The notes under the pieces: generated by a model | Seen by the model: the letters and a program-made list of their open reading frames with translations, nothing else | Told to the model about the DNA's origin: nothing | Databases searched by the model: none | Part shown: one piece after another, positions 1 to 7,475 of the stretch | Layout of the letters: every line of letters begins with the position of its first letter | Numbering within the stretch: position 1 is the stretch's first letter | Translations under genes and position numbers: made by a program | Source of the DNA: an uncultured Eubacterium sp. | GTDB lineage: Bacteria > Bacillota > Clostridia > Lachnospirales > Lachnospiraceae | Assembly: GCA_910586045.1 (NCBI GenBank) | Contig: CAJUIH010000129.1 | Span: 1 to 8,014, forward strand | Length of the DNA: 8,014 nt | Direction of reading: 5' to 3'

Positions 1-11
1 CGTATGGGAAA

Positions 12-1493
12 TTATGGTTGCGCGCGCTTTTTCAAAACAGCCATGCGCTTATCTTCGTATTTTACAATATATCCCGTTCTCAGCAGTTTTAAAACCGTTT
101 CCCTTTCTTTCTTTTGATCCAACTTTTTTCCAACAACCGCATACTTCGCATTATCATAAACATTTTCTGATAAAACTGCATTTAACGCAAAACCCGCTGG
201 CAATGCCAACGCCAGATTTAATCCTGCCGTTTCATAAGCTGCCACTGTATGATCCCACGGATCAGCCGTTTCAAGATCCGTCACCAAAATATTTTCCATT
301 GTTTGTCTTGTCATATTCAAATTTTGCTGCCAATCTAGATCTATAAAACGATTTTCATTGATAAAGGTTTCAGATACACCTGCTGACACAAGTATCCCGG
401 TTATAATCAGCAGCAAAAAAAGAACGGTAACCCGCTGGCCGTCTGCCAAACATAATATGCAAAAAGAAAGTAACATGCCGACTGCCAAACCTCTTATAAA
501 TGTCCAAGCTGTTGTGTTATAAAAAAGAATATGTCCCCAAAAAAATCCAGATAAGATAAGAAAAGAAACCAATCGGAGCACCTGGTCTTTTTTCTTTGCA
601 CATTTCCTTTTGTAGAACAGCGTTACCGCCAATACTGCCATTACCAGCAAATATACGGTCAAAAACCACTGAAAAAAAATTTTGCCATCCTGATAAATCA
701 AAATAATTCCTTTTATATTGCTATAAACCTTTTCCGGTAATGTTTGTGTGTATTCTGGATAAGGACTGCAAAATAAACGTAGTATTTTTTTAGACAAGAC
801 CATATAAACAGAAAAACAACCAATTGTTCCTGCTGCTTTTAGATACATGGCTCCTCTTTTTATTCTGAACACACATGCTACGTATACCAGAAAAAATATT
901 CCAAAAATAAGATACGCCTGCGTAATATAAACCAAATACAACGGAACGAAAAAATATTTAAAAAAAGGGCCGCATTTTTCGTTCGAAAAAACATAATATA
1001 CAAAAGATATTGCAATGATACCCAACGAGTATCTTACACATTCTGCCATTGCTTTGATTAAAAAATAGTTTTTTACAACAAAGAAAAACTGAAAAGCCAA
1101 TAAGAGTACCATTCCCTTTTGTTTTACTTTTGTCAGTTTTATATAAACTGCTGTCGCAATTCCCTCCCAAAATATATTTGCATACACAAAACTGCTGTAT
1201 TTCCATCCAAAAAGAAATGCAAACATACCATATGGAAGTACCATTGCTGGTCCCCATGCCGCATACGTTCCAATTTGCGCCCTGCCGCCGTTATATCCCC
1301 AAAATCCAAGCGGCTTTCCATATACACCCACCGCTTCCGCCTGTTTCCACCACCAGATTTCGTCTCCCCATACTGGTAAGCAGTCAGAAACAGATTTACC
1401 CGCCAATTCCAATACCACCCACACAACCACAGCCGGCGCAAGTACATTTAATACCGCCAGTCCCCAATTGACCACTCTATTTTCAGATCCCAT
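12..1493 (-). CDS. Polytopic membrane protein, possible GT-C-type glycosyltransferase
   Basis: I do not recognise a named family. The product is about 493 residues, with a first hydrophobic helix at about residues 10-30 and then an extracytoplasmic-looking loop. That loop carries an acidic pair (WGDEI, D44-E45), GYNGG at 66-70 and WGP at 80-82. Roughly ten more hydrophobic segments follow, then a soluble C-terminal tail of about 110 residues rich in charged and polar residues (includes DPWDHTV). An acidic motif in the first outer loop, many helices and a soluble C-terminal domain are typical of GT-C enzymes, which use polyprenyl-phosphate sugars on the outer face; that role is inference. I chose the ATG at 1493 because GGGGGAGGGG lies just upstream and it gives an 11-bp overlap with the preceding stop. 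The longer frame starting at 1613 would overlap the neighbour by 131 bp and has no good ribosome binding site. The TAA stop is at 12-14. It could instead be a polymerase or a carrier-lipid modifying enzyme. Confidence 0.75.
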   Translation of the reverse strand: MGSENRVVNWGLAVLNVLAPAVVVWVVLELAGKSVSDCLPVWGDEIWWWKQAEAVGVYGKPLGFWGYNGGRAQIGTYAAWGPAMVLPYGMFAFLFGWKYSSFVYANIFWEGIATAVYIKLTKVKQKGMVLLLAFQFFFVVKNYFLIKAMAECVRYSLGIIAISFVYYVFSNEKCGPFFKYFFVPLYLVYITQAYLIFGIFFLVYVACVFRIKRGAMYLKAAGTIGCFSVYMVLSKKILRLFCSPYPEYTQTLPEKVYSNIKGIILIYQDGKIFFQWFLTVYLLVMAVLAVTLFYKRKCAKKKDQVLRLVSFLILSGFFWGHILFYNTTAWTFIRGLAVGMLLSFCILCLADGQRVTVLFLLLIITGILVSAGVSETFINENRFIDLDWQQNLNMTRQTMENILVTDLETADPWDHTVAAYETAGLNLALALPAGFALNAVLSENVYDNAKYAVVGKKLDQKKERETVLKLLRTGYIVKYEDKRMAVLKKRAQP

Positions 1494-2652
1494 ACCCCTC
1501 CCCCATAAATAAAACGCTGAAATAATAAAAACCTGATAATACATGCCCCAGTAATAACAAAATGCCGATACCGAAATAGATTCCGCCTTTTTTTCTTTGT
1601 TTTTCATAACCATCTTTCATAAAAACAGAAAGGCAGAATGCAAACAGAATGTACGCACTGTTATACAGACCCCAATAAAAATTTCCATAATTTTCACGTT
1701 CGCCAGTTTCTGACAGCATTGCCGTTTGAAGCAATGTAACGGCATACATCAGATAAATAAAACGCCCAAACGGCGCTGTTTTTTTATGATATATCCACAC
1801 GAGCAGAGGAAATGACAGCCCGCACATACATTTAAGAACCGTTGGCAGTAAGCCAAATTGAACAAACTTTTCACCCCAAATCAGCGCAATCCCATGTTCC
1901 CCTCCGTTTTGCCCGCGCGGATATAAAATCAAACTCTGTATATATAATACCAAACAAGATGGCAAAACCGTCATACCCAACAAGACGATATTGCGCAGCA
2001 CCAAAAAAGAGACTCCTTGACAGATTTGCCTGTAACCGTCCCGTATTAAAATAAGAAGCAGCGCAAAAGAAAAAGAAAGCAAAAAATTAGGTTTGACGGC
2101 AGTTGCAAACAACAGCGGTCCTGCCACAGATAACCATTCTGAAATACGCAGGCCGAACAAATAAGATTCATAAATCTTTCCAAAACAAAACATCGTCCAT
2201 ACCGCAAAAAACCGCATGCCAAAATAGGTAATATTATGCCATGGCTGTGTGATCACTGTCCGCAAATAAAACCATTCATAAATCCCCGGAATATAAATAC
2301 TCGTTAAAAACAAAAGGAAATACGCCGCATAATATTCCCTGTTAGTTCCTTTGTTTCCTGTCAGTTGTTTTAAAAATATGACTGTGATCATCCATGTGCA
2401 TAATACAATTGCGCTTTCGAAAAAAGCAACGCCCAAATACCCAAATAAGCCATACACAACACCTAATACCCAATATAAAAAAGAATAGCCCCTATGCTCC
2501 ACAGCAATTTGAATATGTGCCGGCAAATCGCTTGCATAGTTTCCTGTTTCCGAAACCGCTTGGTGATAAAAAAGCAACGATAAAATCCCAAAAAGGAAAC
2601 TGCCCAAAACGAACATCCCTATGTTTTGTTTATTTTTTTTCATGAACCGCAT
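1483..2652 (-). CDS. Polytopic membrane protein, possible lipid-linked sugar transferase or polymerase
   Basis: A protein of about 389 residues with around ten hydrophobic segments, and no named family I can assign. Visible landmarks are SDLPAHIQ at about 41-48 in the first outer loop (D42 and H46), TQPWHN at 135-140, KPNF at 187-190, and ETGERENYGNFYWG at about 315-328 near the C-terminal helices. The acidic and histidine residues in the loop after helix 1 recall GT-C enzymes, so a transferase or polymerase acting outside the membrane is plausible but unproven. I chose the ATG at 2652 because GGGAGGG precedes it by 3-4 nt; the ATG at 2643 is an alternative (386 residues). The frame opens at 2754, but that extension would lie inside the GT2 gene. 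The gene overlaps the GT2 stop by 23 bp and the next gene by 11 bp, consistent with coupled expression in one operon. Confidence 0.78.
   Translation of the reverse strand: MRFMKKNKQNIGMFVLGSFLFGILSLLFYHQAVSETGNYASDLPAHIQIAVEHRGYSFLYWVLGVVYGLFGYLGVAFFESAIVLCTWMITVIFLKQLTGNKGTNREYYAAYFLLFLTSIYIPGIYEWFYLRTVITQPWHNITYFGMRFFAVWTMFCFGKIYESYLFGLRISEWLSVAGPLLFATAVKPNFLLSFSFALLLILIRDGYRQICQGVSFLVLRNIVLLGMTVLPSCLVLYIQSLILYPRGQNGGEHGIALIWGEKFVQFGLLPTVLKCMCGLSFPLLVWIYHKKTAPFGRFIYLMYAVTLLQTAMLSETGERENYGNFYWGLYNSAYILFAFCLSVFMKDGYEKQRKKGGIYFGIGILLLLGHVLSGFYYFSVLFMGEGYGI
1494..1504 (-). promoter_or_regulatory. Ribosome binding site deciding the start at 1493
   Basis: The minus strand reads GGGGGAGGGGT directly before the ATG at 1493. 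The GGAGG core is only about 3 nt from the start codon, an unusually short spacing. It lies inside the last codons of the upstream gene, which ends GEGYGI with TGA at 1483-1485, so translation of the two genes is probably coupled. No comparable site precedes the upstream in-frame ATGs at 1613 and 1607. Confidence 0.55.
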
Positions 2653-3583
2653 GATCCCTCCCGGAATCAAACCCAGCTTTACTGCGCACGACATATTGCG
2701 GTGTATGATTGATGCACATATAAATTCTTCCAACGTATTCTCCCATGATACCAAGCATAATCAAAATTAATCCGCCAATCATCAATACTACCGTAATTAA
2801 GGAGCTCCATCCGGCCTGTATCTGCGCCCCCGACAGTTTTTGCACTACTGTCACAACCGCAAGTACAAGGCCGGCCAAAGCAATGCTGCCTCCGCATAAA
2901 ACTGCCGCCCGAAGCGGCTTGATCGAAAAAGCCGTAAAACCATTCAGCCAAAGATTTAGCAATTTGCGAAATGTATACCCTGATTGCCCGCTGCTGCGGG
3001 CTTTTTGTACCATATCCACATTTCCAATACGGTCCGTTGTACGTAAAATAAGCCCTGCAAGATAAGGATACGGCTGCCGATACTTCGTAATCTCATCGAC
3101 TACAAACCGCTTTGCCGCAAAAAAAGCCGATACCGTAACCCCTTTTGGCTTTCCGATCAGCCACTCGGCCATTTTATGGTTTACAAAAGTCCCCAATCTT
3201 CGAAAACACGATGACTGGCTGCGGCATATATAATTTGCACTGACTACATCATACCCTTCCTTTAGCTTTTGTATCAGATCTGGAAAATTCTCGATCGGTG
3301 TCTGCCCATCGTCATCCAGACACACCACTACTTCACCCGCTGTATGACAAAGCCCGGCCATGACAGCGGCATGCTGTCCCGCATTCTTCGCAAGGCTGAT
3401 CATCCGGACAAAATCGTTTTCTTTTGTCAGTGCCTTTAATACCTCCTGCGTATCGTCCCTAGAGCCGTCATTTACCAGAATAATCTCATATGCGCAATCG
3501 ATCCGCATATCCAAAATCCGCTCTACAACGTTGCTTATTGTATACTGCGAATTATAACACGGTATTACAAAAGATAGTTCCAT
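2630..3583 (-). CDS. GT2 polyprenyl-phosphate glycosyltransferase (GtrB/ArnC/DPM1-like)
   Basis: Predicted to transfer a sugar from a nucleotide-sugar to undecaprenyl phosphate at the inner face of the membrane, making a donor for outer-face transferases. The 317 residues match the usual length. The GT-A fold starts SFVIPCYN (4-11), followed by the nucleotide-binding NDGS (38-41). The metal-binding acidic motif LDDDGQTP is at 89-96, and a catalytic-domain tail carrying RSSGQSGY is at 196-203. FSIKPLR (219-225) leads into two transmembrane helices at about 226-247 and 260-281. The domain order and paired C-terminal helices are diagnostic of the polyprenyl-phosphate branch of GT2. The sugar cannot be told from sequence. 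The ATG at 3583 has AAAGG seven nt upstream. It follows the ATP-grasp gene by 20 bp and overlaps the next gene by 23 bp. The usual D-x-D-L-Q signature reads DDDGQ here, a modest variant that keeps the acidic residues. Confidence 0.92.
   Translation of the reverse strand: MELSFVIPCYNSQYTISNVVERILDMRIDCAYEIILVNDGSRDDTQEVLKALTKENDFVRMISLAKNAGQHAAVMAGLCHTAGEVVVCLDDDGQTPIENFPDLIQKLKEGYDVVSANYICRSQSSCFRRLGTFVNHKMAEWLIGKPKGVTVSAFFAAKRFVVDEITKYRQPYPYLAGLILRTTDRIGNVDMVQKARSSGQSGYTFRKLLNLWLNGFTAFSIKPLRAAVLCGGSIALAGLVLAVVTVVQKLSGAQIQAGWSSLITVVLMIGGLILIMLGIMGEYVGRIYMCINHTPQYVVRSKAGFDSGRDHAVHEKK
2656..2662 (-). promoter_or_regulatory. Ribosome binding site deciding the start at 2652 (or 2643)
   Basis: The minus strand reads GGGAGGG, then ATC, then ATG. 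The GGAGG core sits 4 nt from the ATG at 2652 and 13 nt from the ATG at 2643. It lies within the 3' end of the GT2 coding sequence. Both spacings are off the optimum, so the start is settled only to within three codons. Confidence 0.55.
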
Positions 3584-3603
3584 CTATATTCCTTTCCATC
3601 CGA

Positions 3604-4863
3604 TCAGATTTGATCTGGATCAAATAAATTTAAAATCATACTGCATCCATTTTCATCCAGTACTTTCAGTTCCGTCCCAATCAACCTGACCGCATTCCTC
3701 AGATTGACCCTATGTTCTGCACACAAATAGATCCTTGCAAAAACCTGATTCAACGTACCTTTGGCATTTATTGTTTCACCTTCCTGTCTCATTTGAAGAA
3801 TATGGAATACTTCCTTTTGACGCCTGATTTTTTCCAATCCTTCGATACGGCTGATCCTGCCGTTTTTCAGCAATATTACAACAACACAGGCTGGTTTCGC
3901 AAAATCAGGCTTATCATATGCTTCGATGCTCCAGTTTCCAAAAACACCTGTTAACGCATAGCGAATATGCATTTCAACCTGGTCAATTTGATTTTGATGC
4001 CGGATCTGCAAATATCCTGCACCTCCGGAAAGCCTAAGCCCCATTTCAAAAAATAAAATTTCATCGTCCTGCACAAATCCCTGCATAAAAAAAGAACCAT
4101 TCAAAAGGCCAAGATCCGAAATCATATGCTGCAGCTTATCGTGTACATTCCGCTCATACAGGTTCAAATACTTCGACGGGAAAAAATAGCCGACCGGCTG
4201 CGGCGCATAACCTGGCTGTTCCTCATTTAAGGCCCGATCGGCCATCGCAGATAAACTTACGATTCCATTTTGAACCGTAAAATAGCAATAAATATCATCC
4301 GCTTTTATATATTTTTCTATCACAATTTCCTTACAAGCAGAAACATGCAGCGCTTTTTCCATACACGCTTTCAAATCATCCGGATTAAAACAAACCGATA
4401 TCCCCTTGCTTGCATAGCTGTCTGCAGGTTTTACAATCACTGGATACGGTATCTGTTCTTTGTGATGTAGATACATCTCCGCATCTATACTGTCCACAAC
4501 CTTAATCCCGTGTTTTTTGCAGAGTTCCTTAAAGTGGTTTTTATGCATCGTCTGATCAAGCTGTTTTAACGTAGCATAAAAAGGCATGCCCAACCGACTG
4601 CATATTTCACAGCAAGGAACCAGATTGCTGTCTGCATACCCGGTAAAAACACCGTCTACGCCTAATTCTTTTGCAAGCCTTACTAACGCATCTACATCTG
4701 TTGTACTGATATCATAGGACTCGTCGGCCAGCCTTTTTGCCGGCGCATTCGGCACATAATCCGTTACAATCGTATAAACGCCCAGTTCCCTTGCCTTTTC
4801 AATCACATGCGCCATTAGTGCGTGTCCGCCCAACAGCATCAATTTTTTTCCTTTCAAACACAT
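3604..4863 (-). CDS. ATP-grasp carboxylate-amine/thiol ligase family protein
   Basis: ATP-grasp enzymes activate a carboxylate as an acyl-phosphate and join it to an amine, thiol or similar nucleophile. The 419-residue protein has the three expected parts. The N-terminal Rossmann-like domain contains LMLLGGHAL (8-16). The ATP-binding domain has PVIVKPADSYASKGI (141-155, with K145 and a glycine-rich loop) and IVIEKYI (180-186, nucleotide-contacting E183). The metal-binding segment is FFEMGLRLSGG (271-281), where E273 and R277 replace the classic E-x-N-x-R, followed by a C-terminal lid to residue 419. It resembles the carbamoyl-phosphate-synthase-like ATP-grasp proteins found in polysaccharide loci; the substrate is unknown. 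The start is uncertain. ATG 4863 has AAGGG about 12 nt away, TTG 4857 has AGGA better placed, and ATG 4839 would cut into the first beta strand. It lies 18 bp downstream of the CapK-like gene, suggesting a shared modification step. Confidence 0.88.
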   Translation of the reverse strand: MCLKGKKLMLLGGHALMAHVIEKARELGVYTIVTDYVPNAPAKRLADESYDISTTDVDALVRLAKELGVDGVFTGYADSNLVPCCEICSRLGMPFYATLKQLDQTMHKNHFKELCKKHGIKVVDSIDAEMYLHHKEQIPYPVIVKPADSYASKGISVCFNPDDLKACMEKALHVSACKEIVIEKYIKADDIYCYFTVQNGIVSLSAMADRALNEEQPGYAPQPVGYFFPSKYLNLYERNVHDKLQHMISDLGLLNGSFFMQGFVQDDEILFFEMGLRLSGGAGYLQIRHQNQIDQVEMHIRYALTGVFGNWSIEAYDKPDFAKPACVVVILLKNGRISRIEGLEKIRRQKEVFHILQMRQEGETINAKGTLNQVFARIYLCAEHRVNLRNAVRLIGTELKVLDENGCSMILNLFDPDQI

Positions 4864-4881
4864 CCTGCAATTTTACCCTTT

Positions 4882-6177
4882 CTATGATCCTTTGACCATA
4901 CAGATCATATTTCTGATTTTACCATTCGGATCCGGCGGCATATCCTTGAGCCATTGATAAGTCAATACAACGCCTTGGTCAAACTCTTTGCGTAACAAAA
5001 AAGAAATCTGATGTTCCAATTCTTTTTCCGATTTCACAGAATGCACATCCTTTACAATCTGTATCCGGACCAATGTATAAGATTCCTGTATAAAGCGTAT
5101 TTGAAATATATCTTCCAAATTTTTAGTTAATCGATATAACCGTCTCCACGTTGTCTTTTTCCCGCTTTTCCATACAAACATATCATTTTGCCGGCTGATA
5201 ATTTTTTGAATATAATCTCTTCCTCTATGTATTTTCAGAACCCCTAAATCACCGACTTCATAATTAATCATCGGGTACTGCATTCGATACAGTGATGTCA
5301 TAAGTAAACTGCCCGTTCCTTCTTCCAACATTTTACCATGCTCCCGTACGGTTACTGCAGCAATATCCTCTAACACCTCAAACCTTGTTTTTCCAGGATA
5401 ACGAATCGCCGCTGTCGCCATTTCACTGCATCCATAAAAACTGAACAGTCCGTCCCCATATATTTTTTGCATCGTACGGAAACTAACTGCATCAATGTTT
5501 TCACCAATTGCTGTATAAAAACGGGGTTTTGGAAATATCAGTCCATGTTCCATACTATATTGGGCAATGTACATCAATTCCGCATTGTTAGACTCTATCA
5601 TATCCGGCTGATACGTGCGGATCTTGTCAATAATCTGTTCCCTTTCCCATCCGGTTTGAAAGCATGCACGCCGCAGGATACCCATCCTTTGTACAAGCAT
5701 ATGCATCCCCACCTGTTCATCCGCGGCTTCCTGTGTCAATGTTTTGCCTGTAAACGGGTTATATCCGCCTCGCAGCCATCCAAATAAATGAATCGCATAC
5801 TGCATCGCATATTCATTCGGCGGATAAATATTTGTAATCGGGATACCTGTAGAACCGCTCGTTGTCGTCCGTTTGAAATATTTTGCCGCAGGATTCTGAT
5901 TTTCCACCCTCATCCATTCCCGATACTCTGCCTTGGTTAAAACCGGAAGCTTTGCAAGGTCCTTTTTCGTCCGGATCTCTTCCGGCCTTACCCCTGCCTG
6001 ATCAAACCTTCTTTTATAAAAAGGCACTTCATAAGCCCGTTTTATTAATCGCCGGATCCGCTGTTCCTGGACAGCCCTTAATTGTACTGCCGTTTTTTTA
6101 TGATCAGACAACAATCTTAGTAATCCTGCCAGACAATAAACAGAAAAACATTTATTTTGCCATTCTATTTTATTCAT
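4882..6177 (-). CDS. CapK/phenylacetate-CoA ligase-like adenylate-forming enzyme
   Basis: A 431-residue ANL-superfamily enzyme, predicted to adenylate a carboxylic acid and pass it to a thiol or another acceptor. The phosphate-binding loop is TTSGSTGIP at 105-113. FYGCSEM at 247-253 matches the Y-G-x-S/T-E motif. YEVGDLG at 306-312 contains the ribose-binding aspartate (D310), and the C-terminal PNGK at 417-420 carries the expected catalytic lysine, so the enzyme looks complete and active. Proteins of this type (often called CapK) are frequent in capsule and surface-polysaccharide loci of Gram-positive bacteria; their true substrates are mostly unknown. The ATG at 6177 is preceded by AAAGGATAGG and overlaps the flippase stop by 8 bp. 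The ATP-grasp gene begins 18 bp beyond its stop. An acyl or amino-acyl decoration of the glycan is a reasonable inference, not shown by the sequence. Confidence 0.9.
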   Translation of the reverse strand: MNKIEWQNKCFSVYCLAGLLRLLSDHKKTAVQLRAVQEQRIRRLIKRAYEVPFYKRRFDQAGVRPEEIRTKKDLAKLPVLTKAEYREWMRVENQNPAAKYFKRTTTSGSTGIPITNIYPPNEYAMQYAIHLFGWLRGGYNPFTGKTLTQEAADEQVGMHMLVQRMGILRRACFQTGWEREQIIDKIRTYQPDMIESNNAELMYIAQYSMEHGLIFPKPRFYTAIGENIDAVSFRTMQKIYGDGLFSFYGCSEMATAAIRYPGKTRFEVLEDIAAVTVREHGKMLEEGTGSLLMTSLYRMQYPMINYEVGDLGVLKIHRGRDYIQKIISRQNDMFVWKSGKKTTWRRLYRLTKNLEDIFQIRFIQESYTLVRIQIVKDVHSVKSEKELEHQISFLLRKEFDQGVVLTYQWLKDMPPDPNGKIRNMICMVKGS

Positions 6178-7471
6178 GTTTCCTATCCTTTCTCACACGC
6201 AGTTTTTTGACTGATAAAAGGAATACTGCAAAATACAGCAGTGACAGCCATGCATTGAGACTGCAGTACAACCATGCTGCCCCAAGCAGCCCTAGTTTTG
6301 TTACTAATAATTTTCCAGTCAGAAACGAAACCAGTACAGCACACGTATATCCTGCTGCAAGAAACCCCTGTCTGCGCAGTACTGTGATTGGTATATGTAA
6401 GAAACCGGCCAATGCATAAAATCCACCTCCAAGAAGCAGCACCGCGAACTCTGTCCGAACGTGCGTCAAATCCACATGATATAACACAGATAAAATAGGC
6501 AGTCCAACCCACCATCCCGCACCAACCGAAACAACCGTTAAAACTGCGATCATCACACATTGCCGAAGTACATATACGAAAAACCGCTCTGGCCGGGGAT
6601 TTCTCCATAAATCTCCGATATCTTTTACCTTTGGCTGATACAAAAACTGATTCAGCAGAGTAACCGCGAAGACCGGCATCATGATATATGCAAAAACTGC
6701 CTGCGTCCCCTCATTGGAATAAGCGTCAATCATATATTTGGGCAGATTTCCAATATAGACAGACAGCGTTGTCCCGGCACACAGCGGCATGCAGTTTTTC
6801 AAAATACACCGAATTTTTTCCTTGTCCATAGTAGATATGCCGGCGTTCACCTGCCTGGCTGTATTTGGAATAAAAAAACACACCAGGATAAACGAAACAA
6901 AAACACCTCCGAAAAATGAAATCACTGTATTTGCCCCAATCCACAACAACATACAAATGCAAGCAGTAGACACCAGCAAACGAACAGACAAAATTTTAGC
7001 TCCGATATCCAACCTCCCTACCTGCTGACACCTTCCAATGTATACATCTTCCCATGCGTCGATCAATTTTAATAGAGTAATTTGAATCATCACCATTATT
7101 TTTTCTGCCGCGGTATGCCTGCAGGCCGCAAGATATCCGGTATATCCAAAAAACAGCATACAGGAAAGAAATACCGTCAGGCATCTAGCGTAAAAATAAT
7201 CACTAAATGAAAATTTCTCCCGGCTGTCGGTTGCCTGGTAATTGCGAACGCCATACCTGCAGACCGATCCAAACAGATTTGCAGTGGCAAATCCGATCGA
7301 AACAATACCGGCTATGTTTGGCTCTCTTTTAAAAGAAATAAAAAACAACACAACTGCTGTCTGGCCGGTACTAACGATCCCACTGACTGTATTCCAAACC
7401 ATACCGGATTTTTTACTGTTAGAAACAGAACCATGCACCCAGCCAATCACGCTTTGCAATATTTTTTTCAT
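6170..7471 (-). CDS. Wzx-type polysaccharide flippase (MOP superfamily)
   Basis: Predicted to flip undecaprenyl-linked glycan from the inner to the outer leaflet. From the ATG at 7471 the protein is 433 residues with about twelve hydrophobic segments in two six-helix halves, the normal size and topology for Wzx/MOP exporters. The N-terminal region reads MVWNTVSGI (24-32), then GIVSIGFATAN (55-65) and YGVRNYQATD (73-82). This short Y-G-V-R-N-Y-Q stretch is one I associate with clostridial flippases. The start is not well marked. The frame opens at 7552, but that extension lies inside the preceding ATP-grasp remnant and lacks flippase character. A GTG directly before the ATG (7474) is also possible. 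No convincing ribosome binding site precedes either, so initiation may depend on ribosomes finishing the upstream frame, whose TAA at 7476-7478 is 4 bp away. The stop overlaps the CapK-like gene by 8 bp. Confidence 0.9.
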   Translation of the reverse strand: MKKILQSVIGWVHGSVSNSKKSGMVWNTVSGIVSTGQTAVVLFFISFKREPNIAGIVSIGFATANLFGSVCRYGVRNYQATDSREKFSFSDYFYARCLTVFLSCMLFFGYTGYLAACRHTAAEKIMVMIQITLLKLIDAWEDVYIGRCQQVGRLDIGAKILSVRLLVSTACICMLLWIGANTVISFFGGVFVSFILVCFFIPNTARQVNAGISTMDKEKIRCILKNCMPLCAGTTLSVYIGNLPKYMIDAYSNEGTQAVFAYIMMPVFAVTLLNQFLYQPKVKDIGDLWRNPRPERFFVYVLRQCVMIAVLTVVSVGAGWWVGLPILSVLYHVDLTHVRTEFAVLLLGGGFYALAGFLHIPITVLRRQGFLAAGYTCAVLVSFLTGKLLVTKLGLLGAAWLYCSLNAWLSLLYFAVFLLSVKKLRVRKDRKHE

Positions 7472-7475
7472 CACT

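Noticed and set aside
14..346. 110-codon open frame on the plus strand
   Set aside because: It is antisense to the C-terminal domain of the last membrane protein and shows no family signature.
1139..1447. Minus-strand frames overlapping the last membrane protein in another phase (also 958-1257)
   Set aside because: They are contained in a gene with clear membrane-protein periodicity, and their products look like frame-shifted translations of it.
2653..2754. N-terminal extension of the 1483-2652 membrane protein
   Set aside because: It would lie over the GT2 coding region by another 102 bp, and the clear GGGAGGG site points to 2652 or 2643 as the start.
5883..6419. 178-codon open frame on the plus strand
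   Set aside because: It lies antisense to the ends of two well-supported genes (CapK-like and flippase), has a proline/serine-rich low-information product, and shows no recognisable domain.
6183..6608. Alternative minus-strand frame of 141 codons inside the flippase gene
   Set aside because: It is cysteine-rich, lacks coherent hydrophobic segments and is fully covered by the flippase frame.
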